Assembly: GCA_014656495.1 (NCBI GenBank)
Contig: BNCN01000014.1
Coordinates: forward strand, 166,362-230,361
Direction of reading: 5' to 3'
From: Comamonas sp. KCTC 72670
GTDB lineage: Bacteria > Myxococcota > Myxococcia > Myxococcales > Myxococcaceae
DNA: 64,000 nt
Notes under the pieces: model-generated
What the model was told of the DNA's origin: nothing
The model's input: only the letters and a program-made list of their open reading frames with translations
The model's database searches: none
Program-made: the position numbers and the translations under genes
In this document: in pieces, positions 29,095 through 37,692 of the stretch
How positions within the stretch are numbered: position 1 is the first letter of the stretch
How the letters are laid out: the number at the start of each line of letters is the position of its first letter

Positions 29095-32000
29095 TCAGTG
29101 GCGGGGCGCCGTGTAGCCGCCGCCCACCGCCGGCATCAGGGCGGGGGACATGGGCGTGGGCGCCACGCCCTGGCTCTTGCCGGTGTTCGCCTGGTCGAAG
29201 AAGCCGTTGAGGCCCGCGATGCCCAGCGAGAAGTTCGTCACCCAGCCCGGGTCCGGCTTCCCTGCCGCGGCGCGGACGTCGAGCGGCCGCGCGAAGTGCA
29301 GCCGCAGCAGCAGGGGGCCCAGCGCCAGGTTGACGCCCGCGACGGCGTTGACGACGCGGTGGTTCCACAAGTCATCGCGGCTCTCGCCCACGCCGCCCGC
29401 GTCGATGCCGGCAATCGCCTCCATGTCGCTGAGGAACGCCACCCGGATGATGTCGTTGAGGGGCAGCTGCACCTCCAGGGTGGAATAGACGTAGTGCCGG
29501 CCGAGCAGCCAGTTGATGTCGCCGAAGTTCACGCCGCGCAGCGTGTCGAACGAGGACAGGAAGTAGGACCGCGCGTACCGGCCGCCCAGCGTGGTGCCCA
29601 GGCCGCCACGGATGAAGACGTTGGCGCGGCCGTAGATGGGGAAGTACCGCTCCGCGTCGATGCGGACGTTGCCGTAGGCCTGGTTGTTGAACGGCTGCAC
29701 GCCCACCGTGGTCTCCAGCATGGCGGCGCTGCCCGACAGCGGGCCGGTGGCGTAGTGGTACTTCAGGGTGTCGTAGCCAATGGTGCCGCTGGCCTCCGTC
29801 TGGAAGCGGATGGCGCGGTTGCGCGCGTTCCACTCGGTCAGCAGCTCCATGTTGGCGGCGTTGCGCTCCGGGAAGAAGAGCTCGAACTCCGTGAAGTCAT
29901 CCAGGAAGTACTTGGTGCCGCCCACGGACAAGTCACCCTGCACGAAGAAGAAGGTGCTCAGCGGGTAGCGCAGGCTTCCGAGCACGCCGAAGAACCGCTC
30001 GCCGGACGTGAAGAAGGCCTGGCTGGCTTGCCCCTCGTTCTCGAAGGTGCGGTCCACGCGGAAGCGCAGCGACTGGAAGAGGCCGCCACCCCACGTCGAC
30101 CGGCTCTTGTTGTTGATGTAGAGCAGGAAGCCGTCCGTCAAATCGAAGCTGCCGTACACCGCCAGGGTGAGCAGGAACTGGTGGTCCTTCATGCGGTCGC
30201 TGGCCGCCGCGAAGAGCTGGCCCACGAAGCCGCCGCCGCCCGCGCCCGCGAAGCCGAAGAAGGGACCGAACTCCAGGTTCTGCCGCGCGAAGGGCATGTA
30301 GGCCGTGGCGTCCGTGAGCGGGCGCACCGCCAGGGGGCTGGGCGGCTCCGGCGGCGGCTCCACGGGCACGTCCAGCGACAGCATCTTCGGCGGACGAATC
30401 ACCGCGGGGCGCCGCTCGCCGGAGACGTGGAACAGCACCCACAGGCTGCCATCCGGTCCAGGGCCGGGCTCGAACAGGCCCGTCGTCAGGTCCGTGCGCC
30501 GCACGATGCGGCCGTCCTTCGTCAGCTCGTGCAGGTCGGAGCTGCTGTTGTGGAACGCGGTGAAGAAGATGCGGCCATCCGCCAGGGCCAAGGGGGCCGT
30601 GTGGTCCCGCTCCTCGCTGGTGAGCCGCTCCACCTGACGGGGCGCGTCCGGGCGCACGCGGAAGAGGTTGAACTGGCGGTGGGACGTCGCGTCGGACGTG
30701 AAGATGATGCCGGAGGGACCCCACGTCACCTCCCGCTCGGAGAACACGTCGTCGGTGAGCTGCAGCGGCTTGGCGTCCGCACCCGCCTGCGTGTCGATGG
30801 CGTAGATGTCCCGGAGGCCCGCGTCGTTGATGCCGATGAAGGCCACCCAGCGGCCGTCCGGGGAGAAGGCCGGCGAGTACGCCGCCAGCAGGCCGTGCCG
30901 GTCGATGCGGTACGCGGTGCGACCGCCGACGTCCAGCTCCACCGACAGCCCCACCTCCCGGTCGATGCCGGTGCGGATGGGGTTGCGGCGCACCAGCACG
31001 TCCGCGCCGCGGCGCTCGGCCTTGTGCCTGTAGTCCTGCACGTAGATGACGTCGCGCCCGGTGATTTCGGCGATGAAGGCGAACTTGTTGTCCGTCAGCG
31101 CGAAGCTGCGGTTGGAGATGGGGTGCAGCGACTCCACGCCCGGAACGCCGTCTCCGGTCACCTTCACCGTCTTGTCCGGCACGCGCGGATCCATCAGGTA
31201 CAGCCGGCTCTCGCCCGTCTCCGGGACGATGGTGCGCAGCGCCAGCACGTTGCCGTTCGGCGATGACGCCATGGCGGTGGTGTAGCCCGGCGCCTTGTCG
31301 AGCAGGTCCAACGCCGGCGAGGACTGCTCGGACGCGAGGTACGTCTTGAAGGCCCGGCGCTTCAGCCAGTTCTCGAACCGCGCGGAGATGCGCTTCGGGT
31401 TGTCGCCGGTGAGCCGCTCCAGCAGCTCCTCGAACTTCAGCGCCGGTGAGTCGCGCGAGCCGCCCGTCAGCCGGGGCGACTCCTCGAGCACACGCTGGAT
31501 GAAGCCGGTGCCGTACTCCTCCTCCAGGAAGGACACGCGGACCTGGCCCACCTTGTAGATCCACAGGTAGCCGTAGGGCCCGGGGGAGAAGAAGTCGAGG
31601 AACGCGTAGCCCTTGAACAGGTCCGGGTTCACCAGCAGGTCCCGCACCAGCATCTCCGCTTCCGGGTCCATGCCCCGCTTGGCGTAGAACTCGGCGAGGC
31701 CTTCGATGAACCACAGGGGAATGGCCTGCAGCGGGTCGCCGAACATCTTGGCCTGCTCGGCCACGGTGCGGACCTTCTGGATGGTGAACTGGTGCGCGAG
31801 CTCGTGGGTGCTGACCTCCTCGAAGAGGCGGTGGTCACCCAGGTACGGCAGCGTCAGCTTCAGGTCCTCGCCCGTGCTGGTGAGACCGAGCGTGCCCTCG
31901 GACACGGCGAAGAGGTTGGTCTGCAGGAACTCCTGGTAGCTGCTGTAGAGGATGTACGGGAACGTCTTGGTGGGGACGTATTTGAACTGGTCCACCAGGT

Positions 32001-32766
32001 AGCGGTAGGCCTCCTCGATGAGGGGCGCGGCGCGCTCGGCGACCATGCGCTCCCGCTCATAGAAGTAGAAGCGCACGCCGCCCGTCTTGTCCCCCAGGGA
32101 CTTCGCGTAGGTGTAGTTGAACCCGCCATCCGAGCCGGCGAACACCGACTGGCCGCCGCCCAGCACCGAGCCGCCGTCATCGGAGTCGCTGGCCATCAGG
32201 TAGTTGCCGCCATCCGGCGCGCCGCCGTCCGTGCCCGCCGCGACCGCGCCGCCGTCCGCGCCTCCATCCACCATGACCAGGGCGCCCGCGTCCTCCGTGC
32301 CCCCATCCGGATTCTCCGGCTGCACCACCTGTACGCCGCCGTCGTCACCGACGGGCAGGGGCGGCACCACCACCGCGGGGACACCGCCGTCGGCGTCCTG
32401 GGCGGCCGCCGTGGGCGGGCTGCCGGGCAGGTCCGCCCGGGACTCCGGCCGGGGCGTGATCTCCGTCGTCTCCGGCGAGGGGCCGGGCGGCCTCCCCACG
32501 GGGTTGCCCTCCTCGGGCGAGGTCGTGGGAGCCCCAGGGTTGGCGCCGCCGGGCGTCTCCGGCGGATTCTCATGGGCCGTCCTGTCCGGCGGCTCGGCCA
32601 TCCCCGTGGCCCCGGGGCCGACGAGGATGTCCGCGTGACGCCACTCGAACACGTAGCTGTTCACCGGCGTTTTCCCGGGCCTCCGGGGCACGACGTAGAA
32701 CTGGGCAAGCGCGAGCCCCGGGAGAAACAGGACGAGCAGGGCTGCGGCGAGGGGACGGGGGTTCAC
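29095..32766 (-). CDS. Giant exported metallopeptidase-propeller-beta-barrel protein
   Basis: 1223 residues from GTG at 32766, where GAGGTG lies 6 nt upstream; a GTG at 32775 is less well placed. It begins with a signal peptide ending LALAQ. A ~180-residue Pro/Gly/Asp linker (PDGGTEDAG, ADGGAVAAG) follows. Next is a gluzincin (peptidase MA-like) domain with HELAHQ (His321, Glu322, His325) and a downstream WFIEGLAEFY supplying the third ligand. A TolB-type beta-propeller comes after (YSPAFSPDGRWVAFIG, VTWGPSGIIFTSD), and the last ~370 residues alternate like outer-membrane strands (FDLTDGFLLYINN, YVYSTLEVQLPL). It is probably an outer-membrane protein with periplasmic or surface protease; substrate unknown. 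Confidence 0.75.
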   Translation of the reverse strand: MNPRPLAAALLVLFLPGLALAQFYVVPRRPGKTPVNSYVFEWRHADILVGPGATGMAEPPDRTAHENPPETPGGANPGAPTTSPEEGNPVGRPPGPSPETTEITPRPESRADLPGSPPTAAAQDADGGVPAVVVPPLPVGDDGGVQVVQPENPDGGTEDAGALVMVDGGADGGAVAAGTDGGAPDGGNYLMASDSDDGGSVLGGGQSVFAGSDGGFNYTYAKSLGDKTGGVRFYFYERERMVAERAAPLIEEAYRYLVDQFKYVPTKTFPYILYSSYQEFLQTNLFAVSEGTLGLTSTGEDLKLTLPYLGDHRLFEEVSTHELAHQFTIQKVRTVAEQAKMFGDPLQAIPLWFIEGLAEFYAKRGMDPEAEMLVRDLLVNPDLFKGYAFLDFFSPGPYGYLWIYKVGQVRVSFLEEEYGTGFIQRVLEESPRLTGGSRDSPALKFEELLERLTGDNPKRISARFENWLKRRAFKTYLASEQSSPALDLLDKAPGYTTAMASSPNGNVLALRTIVPETGESRLYLMDPRVPDKTVKVTGDGVPGVESLHPISNRSFALTDNKFAFIAEITGRDVIYVQDYRHKAERRGADVLVRRNPIRTGIDREVGLSVELDVGGRTAYRIDRHGLLAAYSPAFSPDGRWVAFIGINDAGLRDIYAIDTQAGADAKPLQLTDDVFSEREVTWGPSGIIFTSDATSHRQFNLFRVRPDAPRQVERLTSEERDHTAPLALADGRIFFTAFHNSSSDLHELTKDGRIVRRTDLTTGLFEPGPGPDGSLWVLFHVSGERRPAVIRPPKMLSLDVPVEPPPEPPSPLAVRPLTDATAYMPFARQNLEFGPFFGFAGAGGGGFVGQLFAAASDRMKDHQFLLTLAVYGSFDLTDGFLLYINNKSRSTWGGGLFQSLRFRVDRTFENEGQASQAFFTSGERFFGVLGSLRYPLSTFFFVQGDLSVGGTKYFLDDFTEFELFFPERNAANMELLTEWNARNRAIRFQTEASGTIGYDTLKYHYATGPLSGSAAMLETTVGVQPFNNQAYGNVRIDAERYFPIYGRANVFIRGGLGTTLGGRYARSYFLSSFDTLRGVNFGDINWLLGRHYVYSTLEVQLPLNDIIRVAFLSDMEAIAGIDAGGVGESRDDLWNHRVVNAVAGVNLALGPLLLRLHFARPLDVRAAAGKPDPGWVTNFSLGIAGLNGFFDQANTGKSQGVAPTPMSPALMPAVGGGYTAPRH

Positions 32767-32958
32767 TGAAGGCACCTCTGTGGGTGGGGTACCGGCGAGA
32801 CTACACCTGCCTGGGAGGCTGCCTCCCAGGGGCCCGGGTATACAAGCTGCCCGAGCATTTCTTTCCGTTTACTTGACGGGCAGTGGGCTTCGCTCCCTTG
32901 GGGCACGGAGGAGCGTCGCGGTTCGTCGGGTGCGGGCGCCGGATGATATGCAGGGGGC

Positions 32959-34410
32959 ATGAAACGCCTCCTCGCAGTCACCAGCACCCTGGCGCTCGCC
33001 ACCGCCTGCGGCAACGGCAATTCGACCGAGCCCAAAGCGGAATGTCAGATCGAGGCCATCGATTTGTCGGCCTGCCAGCTTTCAAGCCTCGCGGGCGTCC
33101 AACCCGAGGGCATCTGGAATCTCAACATCAACCTCAATGACGGCGGCGGCGCCGCGTCCGCCATGCGGTTGTCGGGCGGAGGCAGCACCACCCCGATGCT
33201 CATGGGGGTCAACGCCACGGAGCGGCAGTCCACGCCCGAGTCGTTCTTCATGGCCAGCGAGTTCCAGAACGCCAGCGGCATCGCGATCCGCTTCGCCATC
33301 GCCGGGTGCGGTTCGACCGGGCCCGGACAGATGACCGGCATCTTCCGTCGCTGCGCCAACGGAAACCTGGACATGCGAGGCACCTTCGAGGCCGTCCGGG
33401 TGGAGCGCCGGGCGGGCGAGGACGAGGCCTCGGGCGTGGCGCTGGTCAGTGAGGTGCGCCTAACGGACGCCACGGCCACGAACGTCACCGTGGCGAACGG
33501 ACATGCCTTCGTGACGATGGGGGCCAAGGGCCTGGCCATCTACGACGTGAGCAACCCCGAGCAGCCGCGCCGGCTGGCCCTGTCGGAGCCGTCCAACGAC
33601 TACTTCACCAGCACGCTGGTGAACGGGCAGACGCTCTACGTGGGCAGCCGCCGCAGCGGCGTCATCGTGTTCGACATCACCAATCCGGCCTCGCCCGTGC
33701 GCCTGCGCTCCGTGCCGGAGTCCGTGGTGGAGGTGACCAGCCTCACGCTGGATGGCACCACCCTGTACGCGGCGTCCCCGGCGCCCAACTCGGAGGTCTA
33801 CGTCTACGACGTCGCCACGCCCGCGGAGCCGCGGCAGCTCACGCGCTACTTCGTCGAGGGCGCCGAGCCGCTGGCCGGTGAGGTCCCCCTGAACGTGACG
33901 GCGCACGGCGGCCGCCTCTACGTGAGCAACTGGTCCTACGGCATGACGGTGTCGGATGTGACCACGCCCGCGCGCCCGAAGATGCTGGGCCGCTTCGCCA
34001 GCGCCGCCTCGCGCGCCACGGTGGTGGGGGTGGTGGAGGGCCGGACGCTGGCGTTCGACGTGGGCGAGGACTGGGGTTCGCACCTCAGCGTGCTCGACGT
34101 GGGCATGCCGGCCACGGTGTCGCGGGTGGGCGAGTTCCGGACGCGCCCGCATGTGGCCGTTCGGGACGTGGCCTTCTCCGGGACGAAGGTCTACCTGGCG
34201 TATGGCCAGGACGGCCTGCGCATCGTGGACGTGGGCGTGCCGGGCGAGCCGCGTCAGGTGGCCTACTACAACACCTGGCGCGAGTCGGACGCGGGCCATG
34301 GCGTCGGGTTCCTCGAGGGCCTGAGCAAGGTCCACGTGCCGGGTGACGGCTACATCTACGCGACGGACTCCTCACGGGGGCTGCTCATCTTCCGCGACAC
34401 GGTAGAGTAG
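32959..34410 (+). CDS. LVIVD-repeat beta-propeller lipoprotein
   Basis: 483 residues, ATG after AGGGGG. The lipobox is LATAC (Cys17). An N-terminal beta domain (to ~145) with several Cys is followed by repeats of about 45 residues of the LVIVD type: GLAIYDVSNPEQPRRL, GVIVFDITNPASPVRL, EVYVYDVATPAEPRQL, GLRIVDVGVPGEPRQV. These form a propeller. LVIVD lipoproteins are abundant at the cell surface of myxobacteria and other Deltaproteobacteria; ligands are unknown. It is 8 bp upstream of the EAL gene. Confidence 0.88.
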   Translation: MKRLLAVTSTLALATACGNGNSTEPKAECQIEAIDLSACQLSSLAGVQPEGIWNLNINLNDGGGAASAMRLSGGGSTTPMLMGVNATERQSTPESFFMASEFQNASGIAIRFAIAGCGSTGPGQMTGIFRRCANGNLDMRGTFEAVRVERRAGEDEASGVALVSEVRLTDATATNVTVANGHAFVTMGAKGLAIYDVSNPEQPRRLALSEPSNDYFTSTLVNGQTLYVGSRRSGVIVFDITNPASPVRLRSVPESVVEVTSLTLDGTTLYAASPAPNSEVYVYDVATPAEPRQLTRYFVEGAEPLAGEVPLNVTAHGGRLYVSNWSYGMTVSDVTTPARPKMLGRFASAASRATVVGVVEGRTLAFDVGEDWGSHLSVLDVGMPATVSRVGEFRTRPHVAVRDVAFSGTKVYLAYGQDGLRIVDVGVPGEPRQVAYYNTWRESDAGHGVGFLEGLSKVHVPGDGYIYATDSSRGLLIFRDTVE

Positions 34411-34418
34411 GGGGCGTG

Positions 34419-35513
34419 ATGAGCGACACCCCCGCGCGGGGCTGTGACAGGTGTCAGGCGCTTCCGTCCCCTCAGGAGGCGTCCGGGCGCCTGTTCTTGT
34501 GGAGCCCGGTGGGGCACAGCCAGGGCCGGCTGCTGAACTGCCTCCGGGAAGCACGGCACGAGGTCCAGGTGCGTGCCGAGGCCCGGTGCGTCGTGGTGTG
34601 CGTCCCCCAGGCGACGCTGTCGCCCCTGGTGGCGAACGTGGTGGCCGCGCTCTCGCAGGAAGAGGCGCGGGCCACCCGGGCGCTCTTCATGGTGGGGGAG
34701 GACGAGCCCGGCCTCCCGGACTACCCACGCGTGGGGTCGCTCCAGCGGTTCGTCACGCGCGCGCGCGCGGGGTGGCTGGTGGACCTGCTGGCCGAGCAGC
34801 GGCTCACCACTCACTTCCAGCCCATCGTCCATGCACAGGACACCGGCCGCATCTTCGCGTACGAGGCGTTGATGCGGGGCCGGGAGCGGGACGGCGCGCT
34901 GGTGCCTCCTGGCCGGATGATGCAGACGGCGCGCGAGGCGGACCTGCTCTTCCAGTTGGACCTGGCCGCGCGCACCACGGCCATCCGGGAAGCGGTGAAG
35001 CACGGACTGAACACGCACCTCTTCATCAACTTCACGCCCACGGCCATCTACGACGCGAGCTTCTGTCTGCGCTCCACGGTGGAGGCCATCCACGCGGCGG
35101 GGATTCCGCCCGAGCGGGTGGTGTTCGAAATCATCGAGACGGACCAGACGGCGGACGCGGAGCACCTGCGGGGCATCGTCGACTTCTATCGCCGGTCGGG
35201 GTTCCAGGTGGCGTTGGACGACCTGGGCGCGGGCTTCTCGTCGCTGAACCTCATCCACCGGCTGCGCCCGGACATCATCAAGTTGGACATGGAGCTGGTG
35301 CGCGACGTCCACCTGGACCCGTACAAGGGGTCCATCGTGGAGAAGCTCCTGGAGATCGCGCGGACGCTGGGCATCCGCACGGTGGCGGAGGGCATCGAGA
35401 CGCACGAGGAGCTGCGCTGGGTGCGCGCGCACGGGGTGGACTTCGTGCAGGGCTACCTCATCTCCCGCCCGCAGAGTCCCCCCGTGGCGTCGACGCCGTC
35501 CTTCACGGATTGA
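34419..35513 (+). CDS. EAL-domain cyclic-di-GMP phosphodiesterase
   Basis: 364 residues, ATG at 34419 (GTG at 34416 also possible). The N-terminal ~110 residues are a small alpha/beta domain of unknown type with several Cys near the start (CDRCQ). The EAL domain keeps every catalytic residue: YEALMRG (Glu149), INFTP (Asn), IIET, LDDLGAGFSSL (Asp pair), IKLDMELV (Lys), AEGIET and VQGYLIS. It should hydrolyse c-di-GMP to pGpG in the cytoplasm. Transcription from the LVIVD lipoprotein promoter is likely, given the 8-bp gap. Its 3' end overlaps the next minus-strand gene by 11 nt. Confidence 0.9.
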   Translation: MSDTPARGCDRCQALPSPQEASGRLFLWSPVGHSQGRLLNCLREARHEVQVRAEARCVVVCVPQATLSPLVANVVAALSQEEARATRALFMVGEDEPGLPDYPRVGSLQRFVTRARAGWLVDLLAEQRLTTHFQPIVHAQDTGRIFAYEALMRGRERDGALVPPGRMMQTAREADLLFQLDLAARTTAIREAVKHGLNTHLFINFTPTAIYDASFCLRSTVEAIHAAGIPPERVVFEIIETDQTADAEHLRGIVDFYRRSGFQVALDDLGAGFSSLNLIHRLRPDIIKLDMELVRDVHLDPYKGSIVEKLLEIARTLGIRTVAEGIETHEELRWVRAHGVDFVQGYLISRPQSPPVASTPSFTD

Positions 35514-37515
35514 GCAGGACGTTGCCCGTTCCGGACCGCTCCAGGTTGGCCGCCCGGGCGAGGCTGAGCTCGACGCCCGCGTCCTGGAGCGCGAGCCGTG
35601 CGCCGTAGACGTCCCGGTTGAGCGCGGCGTTCCGAGCCAGGTTGAGCAGGGCGCGCAGGCGCTCCGCGTGGACGACGACGGCGCCCTGACCGTCCTGGGC
35701 CGCGCTGTCGCGCACGTCGATGAAGGCATTGTCGGCAATGTCGATCGCGTTGCTGACGTCCAGTTCCCCCTGCTCGAGCGCGGTGTCGGCCGCGAGCATC
35801 CACTGGCCGGCGGCCTGAATCTGGGACAGGCGCTGCTGGCGGGAGGACTCCACGTCGACGGCGCGGTCGCCGAGGGTGTCCACCTGGAGCTGTACGGCCT
35901 GGTTGCGCACGGTGAGGTCGGCGTCGCGCTCGTTCAACTGCGTCTCGAGTTGATTCAGGCGCTGGCGCATCTGCTGGAGTTGCTGCTGTTCGGGCGTGGG
36001 GGCCTTCTGCTGCGGGTTGGCGTTGCCCGAGCCGCCCGTGCCCGTGGTGTTGTTCACGGGGGCCACGGTGGAGGGATAGCCGATGGGCTCGGAGCGGCCG
36101 ATGGGCTCCGAACGGCCAATGGGCTCGGAGCGGCCGATGGGCTCCGAACGGCCGATGAAGGCGGGCGTGGGCGCGATGCCCGTGGAGCCCGGTGTCACGG
36201 AGGGGGGCGTGGTGCCCGCGCCGCCGGTGCCCTGCTGTGCGCCGGTGCCCTGCTGCGCGCCTTGCGTGCCCGTCACGTCGGTGCCCTGCTGCGCGCCTTG
36301 TGTGCCCATGACGCCGGTGCCCTGCTGCGCGCCTGGTGTACCCGTGACGCCTGTGCCCTGCTGAGCGCCTTGTGTGCCCATGACGCCGGTGCCCTGTTGC
36401 GCGCCTTGTGTACCCGTGACGCCGGTGCCCTGTTGAGCGCCCTGTGTGCCCGTGGCGCTGAAGTCCGGCTGCTCGGCGCTGCCCGCGCCGCTCACGTCTT
36501 GCTGGCCGGTGGTTCCAGTCCCGGTGCCGCTCATGTCCTGCTGTCCGGTGCCCGAGCCGCTGGTCCCACTCATGTCCTGCTGTCCGGTGCCCGAACCGCC
36601 GGTGCCATCCATGTCCTGCTGTCCGGTGCCCGAGCCGCCGGTGCCGCTCAGGTCCTGCTGACCGACGCTGCCAGCGCCACCCGTGGCGTTGAGGTTCTGT
36701 TGCCCGTCGTTACCGGAGCCACCAGACGCGTTTCCACGGAGGTCCTGCTGACCGAAGCTGCCGGAGCCACCGAAGCTCTGCTGACCGAAGCTGCCGGAGC
36801 CACCGGTCGCGTTCCCGCTGAGGTCTTGTTGCTGCACCGTGCCCATGTCGCCGGAGCCTGTGCCGCTCAGGTCCTGTTGCTGCACCGAGCCCATGTATCC
36901 AGCGCCCGTGCCACTGAGGTCCTGTTGCTGCACGGTACCCGTATAGCCAGCGCCGCTCATGTCTTGCTGACCGATGGTGCCAGAGGCTCCCGTGCCTGTG
37001 CCGCTCAGGTCCTGTTGCTGCACCGAGCCCATGTATCCGGAGCCCGTGCCACTGAGGTCCTGTTGCTGCACGGTACCCGTGTAGCCCGTGCCGCTCAGGT
37101 CCTGCTGGCCCGCCGCGCCATTCAGCCCCTCCGCCGCCGTACCGTCATCGGAAGCGGTGCCACTGCCACCGGTGGCGGCCTGCTGCTGCTGCAGGTCCTC
37201 CAGCGGCGAGGGAACCGGTTGGTACTGCTGCGCCGCTTCATCGAGCGCCACCTGTCCCGTCGTCGGAGGCGTCGAGCCATCCGGCAGCACCGGCGTCAGC
37301 ACGAAGCTGGACGGCGATGACTCCTCCGTCGATTCGTACACGTAGCCCGCGGGAGGCCGCAGGCCCTCAATCTCCTCCGCGGCCTGCTGGTTCGCGTCCT
37401 GGAGCGCCGCCGCGGCGGGGTCCCGGATGGACGGATCCTCGGGCGGAATGATGACCGGAGCGCTCGGCGTCTGCCCGAGGCTCAACCCAGCGGCGATGGC
37501 AATCCAGAGGGGCAT
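35503..37515 (-). CDS. Exported repeat-rich protein, unknown function
   Basis: 670 residues from ATG at 37515, giving a short signal peptide (PLWIAIAAGLSLGQT). Residues ~125-340 are about 15 imperfect units based on QQDLSGTG. They are followed by a 12-residue TQGAQQGTGVTG-type repeat (about six copies) and then GRSEPI hexamers. The last ~180 residues are a predicted coiled coil (MRQRLNQLETQLNERDADL) and a helical domain ending NLERSGTGNVLLNP. The repeats are low-complexity Gly/Gln/Thr, likely flexible or adhesive. No known family. It may be a periplasmic or surface spacer. Confidence 0.7.
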   Translation of the reverse strand: MPLWIAIAAGLSLGQTPSAPVIIPPEDPSIRDPAAAALQDANQQAAEEIEGLRPPAGYVYESTEESSPSSFVLTPVLPDGSTPPTTGQVALDEAAQQYQPVPSPLEDLQQQQAATGGSGTASDDGTAAEGLNGAAGQQDLSGTGYTGTVQQQDLSGTGSGYMGSVQQQDLSGTGTGASGTIGQQDMSGAGYTGTVQQQDLSGTGAGYMGSVQQQDLSGTGSGDMGTVQQQDLSGNATGGSGSFGQQSFGGSGSFGQQDLRGNASGGSGNDGQQNLNATGGAGSVGQQDLSGTGGSGTGQQDMDGTGGSGTGQQDMSGTSGSGTGQQDMSGTGTGTTGQQDVSGAGSAEQPDFSATGTQGAQQGTGVTGTQGAQQGTGVMGTQGAQQGTGVTGTPGAQQGTGVMGTQGAQQGTDVTGTQGAQQGTGAQQGTGGAGTTPPSVTPGSTGIAPTPAFIGRSEPIGRSEPIGRSEPIGRSEPIGYPSTVAPVNNTTGTGGSGNANPQQKAPTPEQQQLQQMRQRLNQLETQLNERDADLTVRNQAVQLQVDTLGDRAVDVESSRQQRLSQIQAAGQWMLAADTALEQGELDVSNAIDIADNAFIDVRDSAAQDGQGAVVVHAERLRALLNLARNAALNRDVYGARLALQDAGVELSLARAANLERSGTGNVLLNP
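36082..37110. repeat. Tandem coding repeats inside the 670-aa exported protein
   Basis: Three nested arrays occur. An 18-bp unit (GATGGGCTCGGAGCGGCC-like) is repeated about four times from 36082. A 36-bp unit (GCCGGTGCCCTGCTG...) runs over about 36226-36470. Longer, more diverged units encoding QQDLSG lie to about 37110. All keep the reading frame. Confidence 0.8.
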
Positions 37516-37629
37516 GGGAAAAATCTGCCCACTCGCCCGGCAGCGAACACCCCAACGGCCGCGGCGGCGCCCGAGGGGCTGCTCGCAGACCGGGCATCCC
37601 CGCGCTGCCCGCCTGCCTGCCCAGGCGCC

Positions 37630-37667
37630 GAGGGCCGTGCCCCACGAACTCCGGGAGCACGGCCCTC
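37630..37667 (-). terminator. Hairpin ending the six-gene ABC/LolA operon
   Basis: Perfect 11-bp arms 37630-37640 and 37657-37667 with a 16-nt loop sit 25 bp past the last stop codon of the operon. There is no U tract. Confidence 0.55.
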
Positions 37668-37692
37668 TGAACATCCCGAGCTCGAGCGTGAA

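Noticed and set aside
35503..37515. Plus-strand frames over the repeat protein as a cysteine-rich repeat gene
   Set aside because: They are the reverse of the repeat codons, lack a signal or start context, and the minus-strand product has a signal peptide and a coiled-coil tail.
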